A DNA stretch of 25,621 nt, from the NCBI GenBank assembly GCA_002440225.1, contig DJSH01000034.1, forward strand, positions 1-25,621, read 5' to 3'. Numbering within the stretch: position 1 is the first letter of the stretch; each line of letters starts with the position of its first letter. The translations under genes were made by a program, and so were the position numbers. The notes under the pieces are model-generated. The model was not told the DNA's origin and searched no databases. It was given only the letters and a program-made list of their open reading frames with translations. The DNA comes from Candidatus Segatella violae. GTDB taxonomy: Bacteria > Bacteroidota > Bacteroidia > Bacteroidales > Bacteroidaceae. Positions 24,486 to 25,621 of the stretch are shown here, piece by piece.

Positions 24486-24558
24486 TTGCGGCGGCAGGAC
24501 TCGAACGTGCGACCTCCAGGTTATGAGCCTGGCGAGCTACCAACTGCTCCACGCCGCG
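24486..24558 (-). tRNA. Initiator tRNA-Met (anticodon CAT)
   Basis: The 73-nt cloverleaf folds cleanly, with anticodon CAT in loop CTCATAA. It is initiator-type because C1 faces A72 (unpaired), the signature read by formylase and refused by peptidyl-tRNA hydrolase, and because the D stem has the A11:T24 pair found in bacterial initiators. The 3' CCA is not encoded (CTA follows A73). Two oddities: the anticodon stem has A29:T41 instead of the third G:C pair, and the T stem (GCACG / CCTGC) has a C52-C62 mismatch. An elongator tRNA-Met would be expected to have a paired 1-72. Confidence 0.92.
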
Positions 24559-24589
24559 ATGTAACCAACCCATTTCTGAATTGCGAGTG

Positions 24590-24621
24590 CAAAGGTACTA
24601 CTTTTTTTGCTAAGGACCAAA
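24590..24621 (-). promoter_or_regulatory. Promoter of the tRNA-Met gene
   Basis: The minus strand reads TTTG (24618-24621), 20 nt, then TACCTTTG (24590-24597), a complete Bacteroidetes vegetative promoter. Transcription would start near 24583, about 25 nt before the mature 5' end. Confidence 0.75.
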
Positions 24622-24702
24622 CATATTGTCAAAAAGTTGCCTAAATTTAACGGTTTTTAAGTATATAAGTAACAAAATGTAGAGAAGAGGGAAAATCCTG
24701 GG

Positions 24703-24744
24703 TAAAAAACAAGTCCGATTGCTCTATAAAAGAGAAATCGGACT
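24703..24744 (-). terminator. Rho-independent terminator of the lytic transglycosylase gene
   Basis: AGTCCGATT and AATCGGACT (24736-24744 and 24712-24720 on the plus strand) form a perfect 9-bp stem, with an inner CTCT/AGAG pairing, followed on the minus strand by TG and a run of six T. It begins 12 nt after the gene's stop codon. Confidence 0.8.
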
Positions 24745-24756
24745 CTATAAAATGAA

Positions 24757-25206
24757 TTACTTTTTCAAAAGCTTCATAACTTTCTCAAAATAGCGTTGGG
24801 TACGTTTCACACTATAATGATTACCACCATTCCATGAACGTATCGCTTGTTCGATACTATTAAGAGGATTGTGAACTGATTGCATCAGCAGAAACATCTC
24901 CTTCGATTTGGAGATACTGAATCTATCTGCCAACGTGTAACGCTTCTTGCTTTTCTTCTTCTTCAAGATGTTGTTACATTCTGTCACCAAAATTGGAGTA
25001 ATCTGCATTACTCCTACAGAGTTACCACTTTTTGCCTTAGGGTTACCCTGACTCTCTACCTGAATTATCGCCTCCATCACTGGATCCCAATCAAACTCAT
25101 TATTAGTAGAGGAACCATTTCCATTTGAATCTGTAGCAGCCGACGCTGTACATACGTTTACGGTCAACATCAAGATGCCGACCAAGATCATTGCTATTCT
25201 CTTCAT
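24757..25206 (-). CDS. Small secreted SLT-type lytic transglycosylase
   Basis: This 149-aa protein has a Sec signal peptide (about 1-23, ASA end), a Ser/Asn-rich linker and a single lysozyme-like SLT domain. The catalytic Glu51 is in IIQVESQGNP. It is followed by the conserved SVGVMQITP segment and a late SWNGG motif in place of the usual (S/A)YN(A/G)G. All are hallmarks of family 1 lytic transglycosylases, which cleave peptidoglycan glycan strands to 1,6-anhydro-muropeptides in the periplasm. At 149 residues it is a minimal form with no cell-wall-binding domain. A basic KKKKSKKR patch (about 82-89) could help bind wall polymer. It has its own promoter and terminator and a long leader. Confidence 0.82.
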   Translation of the reverse strand: MKRIAMILVGILMLTVNVCTASAATDSNGNGSSTNNEFDWDPVMEAIIQVESQGNPKAKSGNSVGVMQITPILVTECNNILKKKKSKKRYTLADRFSISKSKEMFLLMQSVHNPLNSIEQAIRSWNGGNHYSVKRTQRYFEKVMKLLKK

Positions 25207-25269
25207 ATTATTTGTTTTATGGAACCTGAAAAGCTGAACTACAACATCAGAGATTTCGCGATGGCAACT

Positions 25270-25360
25270 TGTGAGAAAAAGAAAGGCTGCTCATCTCAGT
25301 CCCGTTAGATACCTTAACGGATACCTTCTCACACAAAAAAAGCACAAGATACTGGTATCC
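25270..25360 (-). promoter_or_regulatory. Candidate structured 5' leader of the transglycosylase mRNA
   Basis: The minus-strand leader (about 165 nt) has several mutually dependent pairings. Hairpin CCGTTA/TAACGG (25315-25320 with 25302-25307) carries loop AGGTATC. The outer pairing is TGTGAGAA/TTCTCACA (25326-25333 with 25270-25277). GGATACC (25354-25360) could pair either with GGTATCC (25319-25325) or with the GGTATC in the hairpin loop. The choice of partners resembles a regulatory RNA, but no known family matches. A seven-T run lies at 25335-25341. The pairing is seen directly; the function is a guess. Confidence 0.35.
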
Positions 25361-25376
25361 TTATTCTTATCGTTTG

Positions 25377-25408
25377 CAAAGATACAAAAAAAAATCGGGA
25401 TATGCAAG
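25377..25408 (-). promoter_or_regulatory. Promoter of the lytic transglycosylase gene
   Basis: The minus strand reads CTTG (25405-25408), 20 nt, then TATCTTTG (25377-25384), close to the full Bacteroidetes promoter. The start site would be about 165 nt upstream of the coding region. Confidence 0.65.
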
Positions 25409-25561
25409 TAATCTATTGATTATCAGCTATATTTTTAATTATTAAACACTTTATAACAAAACTACTTGATGTAAGTAAAAGAGGTCAAACTTCCCAAAGA
25501 CATAATAATTACGCAAGATGAGATATAAAATCCGTAAATCCGTTTTAGTTCGTAGAACAAA

Positions 25562-25600
25562 TAAAAAAAGCCTCAGAAATCTTTCAAAATCTGAGGCTTT
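25562..25600 (-). terminator. Terminator of a gene beyond the right edge
   Basis: GCCTCAGA (25570-25577) and TCTGAGGC (25590-25597) form a perfect 8-bp stem with a 12-nt loop. The minus strand then reads a run of seven T, so it most likely ends a minus-strand gene lying to the right of the window. The plus strand also has four T, so it may work both ways. The stretch 25409-25561 before it is AT-rich, with no gene or other signal that I can see. Confidence 0.7.
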
Positions 25601-25621
25601 TGATTGAAAGGAGGCGGCTAC

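Noticed and set aside
24486..24558. Elongator tRNA-Met or tRNA-Ile2 with CAT anticodon
   Set aside because: The unpaired C1-A72 and the A11:T24 pair are initiator features.
25247..25294. 15-codon upstream frame in the transglycosylase leader
   Set aside because: It is short, has no codon or ribosome-site support, and lies in the region that can form stems; chance is likely.
25281..25330. TPP riboswitch in the transglycosylase leader (CTGAGATGAG string)
   Set aside because: The string resembles part of the thi-box, but the conserved 3' half is missing and the gene is unrelated to thiamine.
25518..25607. 29-residue plus-strand frame near the right edge
   Set aside because: It runs through the terminator hairpin and has no promoter or conserved features.

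Overview
The window looks like a chromosomal segment of a Bacteroidales bacterium, most likely Prevotella/Segatella-like. Evidence for this: type V (Mfa/FimA-like) fimbrial lipoproteins, the TamB plus lipoprotein TamL pair, a DUF2723 membrane protein, a DUF4827-type lipoprotein, and promoters of the Bacteroidetes kind (TAnnTTTG at -7, with TTTG about 20 nt upstream in the best cases) in front of most transcription units. The genus is an inference; no rRNA is present.

Region 1 (1-5235, minus strand) is a surface-fimbria locus. From its promoter near 4070 it runs through a small two-helix membrane protein, a FimB/Mfa2-like anchor or tip lipoprotein and three fimbrillin-type lipoproteins, the last cut by the left window edge. 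Next to it is a seven-helix membrane AraC-type regulator. Between regulator and operon lie three phased copies of a GGTGTCGCATT repeat, upstream of a -7 box that lacks a -33 element. This suggests a positively regulated fimbrial switch.

Region 2 (5509-10366, plus strand) encodes a large DUF2723/TMEM260-like membrane protein (putative glycosyltransferase), a NodB-type deacetylase and an unrecognised 247-aa protein. It meets region 3 tail to tail at 10367-10652, a 286-bp gap unusually rich in palindromes, 22-bp tandem repeats and a long terminator hairpin.

Region 3 (10653-14892, minus strand) holds a sugar nucleotidyltransferase, an NrnA-like DHH phosphoesterase, a DUF4827-type lipoprotein and a phosphoglucosamine/phosphomannomutase-family enzyme (GlmM-like).

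Region 4 (15057-24406, minus strand) looks like one operon, TetR regulator - fabG - RluA-type pseudouridine synthase - tamB - tamL. It starts at a near-ideal promoter overlapped by a perfect inverted repeat, the probable TetR operator. This would place fatty-acid synthesis and outer-membrane assembly or lipid transport under one repressor.

Region 5 (24439-25621) holds an initiator tRNA-Met with its own promoter and terminator, a small secreted SLT-type lytic transglycosylase behind a long, possibly structured leader, and the terminator of a gene outside the right edge.
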